Positions 10,761-22,582 are shown, numbered from the stretch's first letter. The stretch: DNA of 64,000 bases from Megascapheus bottae (GCA_024803745.1 JANJXV010000013.1:1984001-2048000), one strand, 5' to 3'. Notes: generated by a model from the letters alone, not told the origin. Made by a program: numbers and translations.

Positions 10761-10960
10761 TGTGTGTGTTGACACTGTGGCTTGAACTTCGAACCTGTGG
10801 TGCTCTCAATTAGCTTTATCACTCAAGGCTGGCACTCTACCACTTGAGCTGCATCTCTACTTCCAGCTCTTTTGCTGGTTAATTGAAGATAAGAGTATCT
10901 TGCATTTGTCTGCATGGGATGGCTTCAAATCATGATCCTCAAATCTGCATTTCCTGAGTC
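10761..10960 (-). mobile_element. 7SL/Geo SINE, diverged
   Basis: Contains antisense Geo ('actctaccacttgagctgca'), 'taattgaagataagagtatc' and 'tcaaatcatgatcctcaaat'. The start region of the SINE is degraded at the right end. Confidence 0.8.
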
Positions 10961-12391
10961 AGTGCTTTCCAGCAAAACCAGTTTAAGTACCAATTTCATA
11001 ACCTTCTATTGCAGATGATAATCCAGTTGAGAATTTTATCTATAAATCACAGTGAGGAAGTTTACTTTGAGTCAAATGTTTTTAGTTGTTACTCAAGTCT
11101 CAATATTTAAATCTCCACTGGAGAATTACTCCTGGGTTTGGAAAAAAAATCACTAAAGTTAGCACAAAAGCAAGCCAACAAATTTTTACTTTAGGAATGT
11201 ATAGTGAGTCCAAATCCTGAAGATTTTAATTGTATTATGTGCCTCACTTCTCACAATCTTGAAAATTATCAGGACATAGGTTATCATTCTATATTTCAGT
11301 AGTAAATTTTGAGGCTCAAAAATATTTCTTTGTCTTTCCTATTCACATTCCAGTAGGTAAGCTTGCCACATCCAAGAGGAACTTCTTTAAAAACATTTCA
11401 GAACTACTCAATCCTATTAAGCAAAATCAGGAACTTAATATGACCTCTTGTTGATTCTCTTTAAAGTGTGAGAATCAGTTGAGTGTATGATTCCAGGAGT
11501 TCCTACTTTGGATCCAGTGAATGGTGAGCAAAACAATCTACAAACCAAAGGATCATTTATAAGGTGAAATATCATTGCAATCAGTAACTTAAAGTCAGGT
11601 TGTACCCTATTTTCCTGGAGAGAAAGTTATAGGCCACAGGCTTCATGTGTCACAGACAGGCTATCAGCAGGATTACTATCAACACCAGGAATGGAGTTGC
11701 AGAGAAGATCTCAGGAATAAGGCTTCATTCTACTGAAAGGTGAGAACAATGCGTTTCTCTGAGGCTGACCTTGAACTTGACTCTCACAGTGAAACAGGAC
11801 AAAACTGAGAATGTCACACTATCCATCCTATAATTAATCATGTTCTTTAGTTGGTCTTGAAAAGCTTCAGTAATTTTGAAGAAGAGAACACTTCAAATCT
11901 TTCCTGTTGCTTGATTGGTATGATTTATTAGAAACAACTCATTCCTTTTGCATTCATTCCGCAATCATTTGCTAAGTATGTACTCAATGCTTGTTGCTTG
12001 AGATACAAAACCCAAGATTTTTAGCTATCTTCACAGTGCAATGGGGAAGAGAATCAAGTGGCAAAATGATTTTTAACAAAAACATGCATTTTCCTTTCAT
12101 GTGGCCTCATGTGAGAATGTCTGTTGATTTTTCAGAGATTCAGGCTTCATATTTTCTCATTGGAAGGAAATGAAAATATTGTATCTAGCACGAGACAGAT
12201 AAAACCCAAAGACACTGTAGGGTCTAACTTGCACATTTATCTCTGTCAAGAAATAATAATTTCTGTATCAGTTTGTTATACTAGCTATTTTTGTTTGAAA
12301 TTAAAAAAACATGAGTAGTAAAGAAAAAATACATGAATATAAATGGTGGCCAATCAGAGGACCAGAGGAAAGAAAACAGAAGAATTGGAGA
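10961..12391. other. Unassigned DNA
   Basis: About 1.4 kb with no gene or repeat that I can identify. Confidence 0.45.
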
Positions 12392-12404
12392 AAGAATATA
12401 TTCT

Positions 12405-12681
12405 TTTTTTGTATGTATGTGGGTCATGGGGCTTGAACTGGGCCTGAGCACTTCAGCTCTAGCCTACCACCCAACCCCTTGGTCTGGGTGTTGTCCCTGA
12501 GCTTTTCAGCTCAAGGCTTGAAGAGGCTACCCTTGAGCCAAGTCTCACTTCCCATTTTCTAGAGATCAGTTGGAGATAAGAGTCTCAGGTCCTTTTGTGC
12601 CCAGCTGGCTCTGAACCTTTATCCTCAGATCTCAGCCTGCAGAGTAGCTAGGGTACAGGCGTGAGCCATCAGGCCCAGTGG
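12405..12681 (-). mobile_element. 7SL/Geo SINE with target-site duplication
   Basis: A full-length antisense dimer flanked by the 13-base repeat aagaatatattct at 12392-12404 and 12682-12694. The 3' tail on the left contains GTATGTAT units. The Geo part appears longer than usual ('tagcctaccac' and 'gaggctacccttgag' both present), suggesting an internal duplication. Confidence 0.9.
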
Positions 12682-12694
12682 AAGAATATATTCT

Positions 12695-13727
12695 AAGTCC
12701 ATTGCACATGTGTAGGATATAAGTCCAATGTATGTATATTGTGCTAGGTCTTATAATAAATTTTTATATAGTACATAACCTATAGTTTACATAACAGATA
12801 TAACATATAGAAACATATAAAATGTGCTATATATTATGTATATGTGTATAAATATATGATATATATTATATGAAATATCATAATGTACTCTCCCACATTG
12901 TACAATTAATAGACACTAATAAAAATGGGAAAAATAAGTAACAAGACCATGTCATATTGTTGAATGGTACTACTAGCAAAAAATAATCAATTTACCATCA
13001 TATCTAAAACTTCAGGGTTTTCTATGAATAAGAATCAATTTGTAGCTATTGGGTCTCACAGAGCTAACACTTTCTGACAGACATCCACAAATTACTCAAT
13101 TAGGAATATCTGCTGATTGAATCAAGAGTGTAATGTAACTTTTTAATTAAGTAAGTAGCTACAACCTTTCCTGGGAGCAAGTGATCTGTATTCTTTATAT
13201 AATAAACAGGTAGACACATGTTAGTTCCCATGTAGATTTATTTCAACTATATACCCTTTGGGTCTAGCAATGTTTTGCACAAGACCACTTCAAAACATCC
13301 TTGTTTTGACACACCAAGAAGATCCACGTTGATATCTTACCACTCTCAAGCCCAGCAAGCCTGGGCAAAACAAAATGTTGAGTGTCTCTTCTGTTACTGA
13401 AATAGTAGTCATAAAATGCAGAAAATCCCATCCCAAGCCAACAATGAACGTGACATCTTCCCTTCAAATTCAAAGTTCAAGGCCACATGGAAAATCAAGA
13501 CTTCTGTCTCTACTTGTCCACTTAGGAAAGTTATTTAAAACAAGTTTTTATTAGGGGTTGAGGCAATGTGCTGAGATGTCAGATCCTGTGCTCCAGTGAG
13601 AGGGTCATCATATTCATAGCATAGCTCAAGAAGCAGCTGGGGCTTGGTCCCCTGTTCTGAGGAAGTCTGTACCGACATATTTGGTCAGAGCCAAGACTGG
13701 CTCTGAAGAATACCCTTTTTTTTATTT
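12695..13727. other. Unassigned DNA with AT-rich tract
   Basis: TA-rich sequence at about 12770-12890. The remainder has no recognised feature. Confidence 0.45.
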
Positions 13728-14135
13728 AAAAAAATTTGTTTGTTCTTTTTCTTTGTTTTGTTTTTTTTTCCTTTCTTTTCTTTTCCACCCCTTTTTTATT
13801 TGCATTTTTTAGGTGTTCTGATTTTCTCTTTAGTATCTTACCTACACCTTTTCTTTTTCCCTCTTTCCTTTCCCGCATCCCTCTGTCACTGTGGTTGTTC
13901 CTGGAAACAAAGTGACAGCTCTGGGTACAGTCCGAATACAAACAAACGATATCTATATTGATACAGACACCTGCTTTTTAATCTCCTGGTCTCAACCCTA
14001 GTATTTCTTAAGTAAGAGCCTGCAATAGTGAGGAATCCCCCTGACCTTTTTCTTTTTCTTTTCTTTTGTTGTTGTTGTTGCTGTTGTTTTTGTTTTTTTG
14101 TTTCTCTGTTTTTCGTTCTGTATTGTTTTTTTGGA
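13728..14135. repeat. T/pyrimidine-rich low-complexity DNA
   Basis: Long T-rich runs at 13728-13800 and (TTG)n/T-rich runs at 14046-14135, with about 240 bases of ordinary sequence between. They lie just upstream of the recognisable L1 and may belong to its 5' side. Open frames here are homopolymer artefacts. Confidence 0.6.
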
Positions 14136-14419
14136 AGCATATATGTCATGCCCTTAAGTCAAATAACTACCAACCAAGAATACTGTACCCAGCTAAGCTT
14201 TTATTCAAAACTGAGGGAACAATAAAAACATTCCATTCCAGGGAAAAGATGTAACATTATGTAGCAACCAAACCAACATTACAGAAAATTCTGAAAGATG
14301 TTCTACACATAGAAAACCAACACAAATGCAATACAGAGAAAGAAAAGGCACCTAAACATCATACCATCTAAGTACCACAAGAACTGTCAAGACACAGGCC
14401 CTAATGAAAGCTTTTAAAA

Positions 14420-17400
14420 ATGGTAGGAACTAATAAATATCTCTCAATCCTAACTCTCAATATCAATGGACTTAACTCTCCCTTAAATGGCATAGACTGT
14501 CTAGTTGGATCAAAAAACAAGATCCATTGTTCTGCTGTCTTCAAGAGACACATCTTACCCCCCAAAACAAACATTTTTTGAAAGTGAGAGGTTGGAATAA
14601 ACTCTATCAAGCTAACGGCCCCCATAAACAGGCTGGAGTTGCCATCCTCATATCAGATAAAATAGACTTCAAACTAAAATTAGAGAAGACAAGGTTACTA
14701 AATACTACTAAAGGGATGTTTCCTCCAGGAGGACAAAACGATCCTAAATATCTACACACCTAATCCTGGAGCTCCAAACTTCATCAAGAAAACTTTACTT
14801 TCACTGAAACCATACATAGATCTAAACACAGTGATTGTGGTGACTTTAACACACCACTCTCACCTATGGACAGATCAACAAGGCAAAAACTCAACAGAGA
14901 AACCTTAGAATTGTCCTACTATATAGACCAACTAGATCTAACAGACATCGGCAGAATATTCCACCCAGCAACAACACAATATATGTTTTTTCAGCAGCAA
15001 ATGGAGCATTTTACAAAATATACCACATCTTAGGCCATAAAACAAACCTGGACAGATTCAGAGACACTGAAATAATTCCCTGCATGCTCTCAGACCACAA
15101 GGGCATCAAATTGGAACTGAACACCCATCTCTACCAACGAAAACCCTGTAACTCATGGAGACTGAACAACACATTGTTGAATCACCAATGGGTCATCGAA
15201 GAGATCAGAACAGAAAGCCAACAGTTTATGAAATTTAACAATAAGGAGCACACAAAATACCAGCTCCTTTGGGACATGGCAAAGGCAGTACTCAGAGGAA
15301 AATTTATAGCTCTGAGTGCCTACAATAACAAATTGGAAATATCGCAAACCAACAAGTTAATGTGTCACCTTAAGCTACTGGAAAAAGAGCAACAAACCAA
15401 CCCTAATCCCAGTAGAAGGAAGCAAATTATTAAAATCAAAGCAGAATTAAATGATTTGGAATCCAAAAAAAAGCTATAGAAAGAATCAACAAAACAAGGA
15501 GTTGGTTCTTTGAAATAATTAATAAAATTGACAAACCGTTAGCAAATCTTACCAAAAAAGAAGGGAGCATACCGAAATAAACAAAATCGCAGACGAAAAT
15601 GGTAATATCACAACAGAAATTACCAAGATCCAGAGTATCATGAGGGAATACTTCTCAAACCTTTACACCAACAAATTTGAGAATCTAGAAGAAATGGATA
15701 AATTCCTAGCCAATATTAACATACTCACACTGAACCAAGAAGAACTAACCCAACTAAGGCCTATTTCAAGCACTGAAATAGAAATGGCAATAAGAGATCT
15801 TCCACCTAATGAAAGCCCAGGGCTAGATGGATTCACAAACTGAAGTCTATAAAGTCTTCAAAACAGAGCTCACACCAATATTCCTCAAGCTCTTCAATGA
15901 AATTGAAAAAGAAAGTTCTTTGCCAAACGCATTCTATGAAGCCAGTATAGCCCTCATCCCCAAACCAGACAGATTCATCAAAGAAAGAGAACTATAGACC
16001 TATTTCTTTGATGAACATCGATGCAAAATCTCTCAACAAAATACTGGCCAACTGTCTACAACAACTCATCAAAAAAAGTATACACTATGATCAAACAGGA
16101 TTTATCAAAGGGAGGCAAAGCTGGTTCAACATATGCAAATCAATTAATATAATTCAACACATCAACAGGAACAAGGACAAAAATCACATGATTGTCTCAA
16201 TAGATGCTGAAAAGGCATTTGGCAAGATCCAACACCCCTTTATGTTAAAAGCTCTGGAGAAACTAGGAATCCATGGAACATTCCTCAATATAATAAAGGC
16301 TGTGTATGACAAACCCACTGCTAGTATTACACTTAATGGTGAAAAGCTAAAGCTATTCCCTCTAAAATCTGGAATGAGACAAGGATGCCCACTCTCTCCA
16401 CTCCTCTTTAACATAGTAATCGAATTCCTAGCCAGTGCAATAAGGCAAGAAGAAGCATAAAGTGGATCCAAATAAGGAAAGAGGAAGTAAAACTATCCCT
16501 CTTTGCAGATGACATGATTCTGTATTGAAAGAATCCTATAGAATCTACTCTCAAGGTCCTTGAGCTGATTCAAAACTTTGGAAGGGTAGCAGGGTACAAA
16601 ATTAACCCTCAAAAATTGTTACAGTATCTTACTTTGTTATCTGATATATTGGATATATTGTATTTGGTTATTTGAACTTGGATAGGGAAGGGGGGAAAAC
16701 AAGGTGAGGGGTGGGTGTGGGGGGGAGGGAAATGGGGACCAAAACATGAGAAAGGGTATCAATGTATGTGACTTAATGTAGCTTCTATTTGGCAAATATA
16801 ATGTAACCCTTCTATTAATTACAATAATAAAATAAATGAGAAAAAATCAACTGTTTTCCTCTACTCCAACAGTGAGAGGAATGAGGCAACAATAAGGAAA
16901 GCAAATGCATTTGCAATAGCCTCAAAGAAAATAAAGTACCTAGGAATTACCTTAACTAAGAATGTAAAGGACCTTTTTGATGAAAACTTTAAAACCCTGA
17001 AAAAGGAAATTAAAGCAAAACTGAGGAAATGGAAAAATCTCCCATGCTCCTGGATTGGAAGACTCAACATTATGAAAATGACAATATTGCCAAGGGCTAT
17101 CTACAAATTCAATGCAATACCCATCAATATCCCAATGTCATTCTTTAAAGAAATAGAAGAGGCCATCCAAAATTTCATATGGAATAATAAAAGACCCCAT
17201 ATAGCAAAAACACTTCTTAGCAGAAAGAACAGCACAGGAGGAATTTTAATACCAAACTTTAGACTCTGTTACAGAGCTATAATAAACAAAACACCTTGGT
17301 ACTGGCACAAGAACAGGCCTGAAGATCAATGGAATAGAACTGAGGACCCAGATATTAAACCACAGACCTATGGCCACCTAATCTTTGACAAGGGAGCCAA

Positions 17401-18475
17401 AAAAATAGAATGGAAGAAAGACAGCCTCTTCAACAAGTGGTGCTGGCAAAACTGGTTAAGCACCTGCAGAAAACTAAAGTTGGATCCTTCTTTGTCACCC
17501 TGAACTAGAATTAACTCCAAATGGATCAAAGACCTTGAGGTAAAAGGTGACACACTGAAAACTTTACAAGAAGGAATAGGAGATACACTAGGTCTTCTTG
17601 GCACACGTCGAAACTTTCTTAATGAGGACCAAGAATCACAACAAATCAGAGAAAGGCTGGATAAGTGGGACTGCATTACACTGCAGAGCTTTTGTATTGC
17701 AAAGGACATAGCTAGTAAATTAATTAGGAAGCCTACAGAGTGGGAGAAGATTTTCACCAACCATATAACAGACAAAGGCCTCATATCTAAAATATATCAA
17801 CAGCTCAAAAAATTGAATCACTCCAAAAGTAATCTCCAAAGTAACAACCATCCCATTAAAAAATGGGCCAAAGACTTAAAGAGAGTCTTCTCTGAAGAAG
17901 AAACAAAAAAATGGCCTATAGACACATGAAGAAATGCTCAACATCTCTGGTCATAAAAGAAATGCAAATCAAAACAACGCTAAGATTCCACCTCACTCCA
18001 GTTAGAATGGCCGGGATCAGGAAAACTAATAACAGATGCTGGAGGGGATGTGGCCAGGAGGGATAACTACTGTTGGTGGGAGTGCAAACTCCTTCAACCA
18101 CTATGGAAAGCAGTATGGCAGTGCCTCAAAATGCTAAATCTAGAGCTCCCCTATGACCCAGCAATTCCACTACTTGGCATTTACCCAATTGTCCAGAAAC
18201 AAGGACATATTAAAGCCACTAGCACAACAATGTTCACTGCAGCACTATTTACCATAGCAAAGATATGGAAGGAACGTAAATGTCCCTCAGTTGATGAATG
18301 GATCAACAAGATGTGGTTTTGGTACACAACGGAATTCTATGCTGCTGTCAGAAAGAACGACATGGCCCCATTTGTTAGGAAATGGAAAGAGTTAGAAAAA
18401 ATCATATCAAGTGAAGTAAGCCAGTCTCAAAGGAACATAGGCTCAATGGTTTCGCTCATTTGTCATAATCAGTAG
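14420..18475 (+). pseudogene. L1 ORF2 (endonuclease-reverse transcriptase), inactivated
   Basis: L1 ORF2 encodes the endonuclease and reverse transcriptase that copy L1 RNA into chromosomal DNA. The start reads M-V-G-T-N-K-Y-L-S-I-L with N-I-N-G-L-N-S-P. A frameshift follows before C-C-L-Q-E-T-H at about 14527, the catalytic-glutamate region of the apurinic-like endonuclease. The reverse transcriptase (16008-16530) has [11 protein letters not shown], then [15 protein letters not shown], where the residue after AF is G instead of the usual D, then [14 protein letters not shown], and FADD at 16502-16513 followed shortly by a stop. C-terminal segments lie at 17072-17503 and 18050-18475, ending in the conserved CPSVDEWINKMW and SLICHNQ region. 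The frame breaks repeatedly, so no functional protein is possible. Confidence 0.93.
16617..16841 (+). mobile_element. Nested L1 3' end inside ORF2
   Basis: A 5'-truncated L1 3' UTR interrupts the ORF2 coding sequence. It begins 'tgttacagtatcttactttg', includes a G-rich polypurine tract (16684-16738), and ends 'attaattacaataataaaat'. The host sequence resumes at 'atcaactgttttcctctact'. A short aaaaat repeat (16611-16616 and 16842-16847) is the likely target-site duplication. Confidence 0.93.
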
Positions 18476-18585
18476 AAACCTTCTGCTTTTCTAGCAGAGA
18501 TTTGCAGTAGAGCAAAACCTTGATACATAAGGCCATATGACAGGACCTCTAGGATATAGAAACAAATACCATATAATGAATGTTT

Positions 18586-20170
18586 TCTATAGTGCTGTCT
18601 TCTTGGGCAATGGGCAATTACATGACTGTGTTTGTTTCCTTTGCATTCATCTCCTTTCTCCCATCCCCTCACTCCCTAGCTTCTTCCTACTAGGAGAGTA
18701 AAGGCCACCCAGTCTGCTCTGTGCTCTCTTCCCATCTCAGTGAGACCTTGAGCTCACAGACTGCATGCGGCCACTCTACCCTGTGTGCTAGGTGTGCTTT
18801 GTCTCTCATCTCTTGTCATTTCACACTCACTACAGTAGGAGGAAATAATTGTATGCAGCTTTAATTAAATCATACTATGAAACTATTTTATTATACTCCA
18901 CTTTATGCTTTTGGTATTGTTGATCTTTAAAAATTAAATGTTCTTTGTAAATGGATCTATTTTGTATTGCCTTATTAAGACCAAATATTTCTTGTCATCC
19001 TATTCTTTATCCTCTACTTTCATGGAATTGTTGCCTTTAGTTAAAACTTTTTTAAACATTGGCTTGTTTTAATCATACTGTAAATTTTGGTTGTGGTCAG
19101 CTTTGAGTGCAGATGAGCTGTATAATTCTGTTATTCATCACCTGTTGAGTTTGAAACTCAGTTGGAAATATTTAATATAATGGACTGTAAGGGGCATTTC
19201 TGCACATGCTTTCTTCTAAGGTGCAGGTTCTTGTCAATGTCTGACTATTAAATGTGGCCATTTCTGAGATGAGATTGTTTTATATATGTGTGTGTGTACA
19301 TATATATGTATGAAGGTTTCTTTTATATATAATATACATTTATGAAATACTGAAGACCAGTTAGACCATTAATGCACACTTAGTGCAACCTTTTATAATA
19401 AGAATGATGCTAAAAGTAAGACCTAAACCAGTATCATCACTGAAATCAACAATTTCCAATATGTTCATATTTTAATTCGCAATTAAAAAAAGATGTTCCA
19501 CAACTGGAAACTCATAGTACTTGTGTAAACCGTGGGAGATTTTAAATGTGATATTATTTTGACAATGTTTTAGAGTCACATTTTGTTCTAATCAGAATTT
19601 TTATTAAGATGTTGAAGCTTTTGGGTTTTTTGAAACTAGTTTGTCATAATGTGCATAAGCACAGTATTTATTTTATAGGATTACTGTGAATGTGTAGACT
19701 TATGTTTACTGCTAAGGGAACAGTTATTTATAAAATAATATTAAATCCGGTATTAGCTGCCTATTTCTGACACTTAATACTCACAGAAATTCATGTTACA
19801 TTTACCACACTGGTTTGTTTTTAAAGAATCACCCTCATTGTTGAAAGTAAATGTACTCTTAGGGTGCGACTATTAGTGTTCCAATAAGCATGTGATTATA
19901 TTGAGGCAGTGGTAGCGGGAAGGTAATCTTGATTCCATTGGGAATCTTAGGTTTTCATAAATTTATTGGGAAAATAGCTTTTCCTGTACTGCTGAAGTTT
20001 CTTTTTTGTAAACCGTATCTTTCTAAAAGTAAAAGCGTGAAGGAGAACTTGAGGTGTGTATACATTTCCTCAATGACCAGCATTGTATTCGTGAATACTG
20101 TGTATCTTTGTGACGAACAGTGTGGACACTGTTCAGTTTTCAATCTAAAGTAAAATACTTAAAAAAAAAA
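18586..20170 (+). pseudogene. Probable retrocopied mRNA 3' UTR of unidentified gene, fused to L1
   Basis: From 18586 the sequence stops matching L1 copies seen elsewhere in this window and becomes about 1.6 kb of AT-rich, low-repeat DNA. It ends 'aaagtaaaatactt' followed by a run of ten A. AGTAAA is a known variant polyadenylation signal, here about a dozen bases before the A run. There is no long open frame. This looks like a 3' UTR copied from an mRNA, but I do not recognise the parent gene. The expected remainder of the L1 3' UTR does not reappear after the A tract. An alternative is ordinary DNA abutting a deletion-truncated L1, with a chance A run. Confidence 0.5.
19270..19345. repeat. 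TA/TG-rich low-complexity DNA
   Basis: Imperfect (TATG)/(TA) stretch within the 3'-UTR-like segment. Confidence 0.7.
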
Positions 20171-20375
20171 CAAGTATTTATAAGGTACAGGTAATGAATC
20201 TTTAACGAAAGGGTCTAATAAAAGCAGAATCTCGGAACATAATACAAAATGATGTTCAAAATAGCTTACCATACTAAGAACTAGAAAGATTTCACACTGA
20301 AGGAAGAGCTATTATAACCATAACAGATAAATACATCAAGATGCTAGTTAGAATTTTCTTACAAGAATATAAATC

Positions 20376-20713
20376 TTGTTTTCCCCTATTCCCTATCCAA
20401 TTTCAAATAACCAAATACAAATATATCCTATATATCAGGTAACAAAGTGAGATACTGTAACAATATGAGATAACCAAGGGACAGCAAAAGAGATGAGAGA
20501 TAACATAGCACCTTAAGAACAACAATCATTCATTATATGGCTTATGTTTCTATATCCTAGAAATCCTTTCATTTAGCGTCCTACGGGGTTGGGAGGGAGG
20601 GAAATGGGGACCAAGACACGTGAAAGAGTATCAATGTATGGGAATTAATGCACCATCTATCTGGCAAATATCATGTAACCCTTGTATTAATTACAATAAA
20701 AAATATATGAAAA
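20376..20713 (+). mobile_element. L1 3' end with 5' inversion (twin priming)
   Basis: The left part (20376-20583) is antisense L1 3' UTR; the right part (20584-20713) is sense L1 3' UTR with an A-rich end. The two parts are adjacent regions of one L1, and the whole is flanked by aagaatataaatc at 20363-20375 and 20714-20726. This is the standard signature of a twin-primed insertion. Confidence 0.93.
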
Positions 20714-20744
20714 AAGAATATAAATCATCTATAATAAAATTTCA

Positions 20745-20985
20745 CTAAATCCAGGCATCATTAGCTTATACCAGTAATTCTAGCTACTCAGGAAGATAAG
20801 ATCTAGAGGATTCTGTTTCAAAGCCAGCCCTAACAGAAAAGTAAAGGAGACTCCCTTTCCAATTAAGCAGCAAAATGCTGGACTGAAGACATGGTTCAAG
20901 TGGTAAAATTCAAGCCATGCAATCAAGTCAAGCAAGTGTAAGATCCTTAGTTCAAATCATGGTTCTTGCAGATACTTAAAAAGTA
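20745..20985 (+). mobile_element. B1-dID-like dimeric SINE, old
   Basis: A 7SL-type left part ('ctagctactcaggaagataa') is followed by a tRNA/ID-like right part ('gacatggttcaagtggtaaa...agttcaaatcatg'). It differs from the Geo half in its right-hand sequence and resembles the B1-dID layout known in several rodent families. Confidence 0.65.
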
Positions 20986-21065
20986 ACACTAACTCTTACA
21001 ATATCATAGTAAAGAAGAGCTAGAATACTTACCAATACATTTTATTGAATTAATATTACCCCATG

Positions 21066-21144
21066 TTTTCTTTTTTGATACTGGGGATACCCAGGATGTT
21101 GTACTTGCTAGGAAAGCACTGCCACTGAGCTACATCCAGCCCCC
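21066..21144 (-). mobile_element. ID-like SINE monomer
   Basis: The reverse complement starts 'gggggctggatgtagctcag' and contains 'tggcagtgctttcctagcaa', a tRNA-Ala-derived ID-type monomer. No Geo half is attached. Confidence 0.85.
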
Positions 21145-21316
21145 AAATTCTTAAATGCAATCACTGTGTAAAACAGTGATAACTAAGCCAATATCTTCAT
21201 AGAATACAATAGTGAATGATGACATAATTGAGTTACTTTGAGAAATACAAGTTTGGTTTAATATTCTAAACATATATAATAGAATATACTATTTTCTCAT
21301 GGCAAAATCAACTAGC

Positions 21317-21500
21317 TGGGGCCAAGAGTTTGGTCCAGTGGTAGAGTGCTTGCCTAGTATGCTCAAAGGGTTTGATTCCTCAGTCCCACATATATAGAAA
21401 AAGCTGGAAGTGGTGCTGTGGCTCAAGTGGTAGGGCTCTAGCTTTGAGAAAGGTAAAGGACAGTGCTCAGGCCATAAGTTTCCCAGGACTAGAAAAAAAA
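21317..21500 (+). mobile_element. IDL-Geo SINE
   Basis: The left half has 'gtagagtgcttgcctagtat' and the right half 'ctgtggctcaagtggtaggg', with an A tail. A few bases are missing in the middle of the left half. Confidence 0.9.
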
Positions 21501-21810
21501 TACCTGATTGTATGCATAAAAGCATTAAAGCATTTAGCATAATTCAGTATTAACTTAGGAAAATCATTCCCAGAAGTAGTTGCTTAGTAAAGAGAATGTA
21601 CAGTAAAGCTCACATCTAGCATTGCACTTATTAAAGCCTGGATGCTTCATCCTAAGATCAACACACCTAATCACTCTTGTACAACACAGTTCTCATAATT
21701 CTAGGTCTAACCCATGTGTCATAAGGTGACAAAAGAAAACAGAAAACATTCTATTCTGAAGAAAAGAAATAAATAAAATTGTCTGACCCTGCACACAAAA
21801 GAAGTTCTGG
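21501..21810. other. Unassigned DNA
   Basis: No feature recognised. Confidence 0.4.
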
Positions 21811-22042
21811 GCAGCCGAGCACAATGGTTCAGGCCTGTAATCCTAACTACTCAGGAGGCTGAGATCTGAGGATGGAGGTTCAAAGCCAGCCTGGGCACAA
21901 AAGGACCTGAGACTCTTATCTCCAATTAACCTCCAGAAAACGGGAAGTGGGCTTGGCTCAAGGGTAGGGCAGTAATCTTGAGCTGAAGAGCTCAGGGACA
22001 GTGCCCAGACATAGTTCAAGCTCCATGACCCACCAAAAAAAG
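21811..22042 (+). mobile_element. 7SL/Geo SINE, well preserved
   Basis: One of the clearest copies of this class. 'gcctgtaatcctaactactc' and 'aggaggctgagatctgagga' form the 7SL-type half, 'gactcttatctccaattaac' the junction, and a Geo-type right half ends in an A tail. Confidence 0.92.
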
Positions 22043-22374
22043 TAATCTTTAGGAATATAAATAAATACAAATAGCCCTCAAACTAATAACTTCATTTAGC
22101 AAGGTTATATAATACAAGTATACAAACATCAGTTATAATTCCAGATATTATCAGTTATCACATTGGCACTGCGATGAAGAAAAAATAATTTGGCTTACAG
22201 TAAAAATTTGATGCAATTATGTGTAAATCTAAAAGAGTTAAAATGTATGAAATGAAAGAAATCAAATCATATTCCTTGATCAGAGAGGAAAAGGAAATAC
22301 AGTGAGCTCTATCAGATAAAGCCCTAACGCCTAAGTAGTATGTGTTGTATACCACTCGTGTGAAAAGAGACATA
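22043..22374. other. Unassigned DNA
   Basis: Nothing recognised. Confidence 0.4.
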
Positions 22375-22388
22375 AGAAGATAAAACAA

Positions 22389-22582
22389 GGCTGAGAGTTT
22401 GGCCAAGTGGTAGAGTGCTTGCCTAGCATGCATGAAGACCTGGGTTTGATTCCTCAGTACCACATTCATAGCAAAAAAAATCAGAAGTGGTGCTGTGGCT
22501 CAAGTGGTAAAGCTCTAGCATTGAGAAAGCCCAAGGACAGTGCTCAGGCCCTGAATTCAAGCCATAGGACTGGCCAAAAAAA
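22389..22582 (+). mobile_element. IDL-Geo SINE
   Basis: Complete dimer. An aged direct repeat (12 of 14 bases matching) flanks it at 22375-22388 and 22583-22596. Confidence 0.92.

Larger units (their letters stand above)
14150..18585 (+). mobile_element. L1 LINE with full-length but broken ORF2
   Basis: The 5' part (14150-14400) has the 'aaccaagaatactgtaccca' block typical of L1 sequence before ORF2. ORF2 appears to run from an ATG at 14420 to a stop at 18475. After subtracting the nested insertion and its duplicated bases (16617-16847) that is 3825 bases, or 1275 codons, the usual L1 ORF2 length. The 3' UTR begins at 18476 and stops abruptly at about 18585, where non-L1 sequence takes over. 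Several frameshifts and stops make it inactive. Confidence 0.95.

Noticed and set aside
13726..14149. Overlapping lysine-, phenylalanine- or leucine-rich frames on both strands
   Set aside because: Produced by T/A-rich low-complexity DNA.
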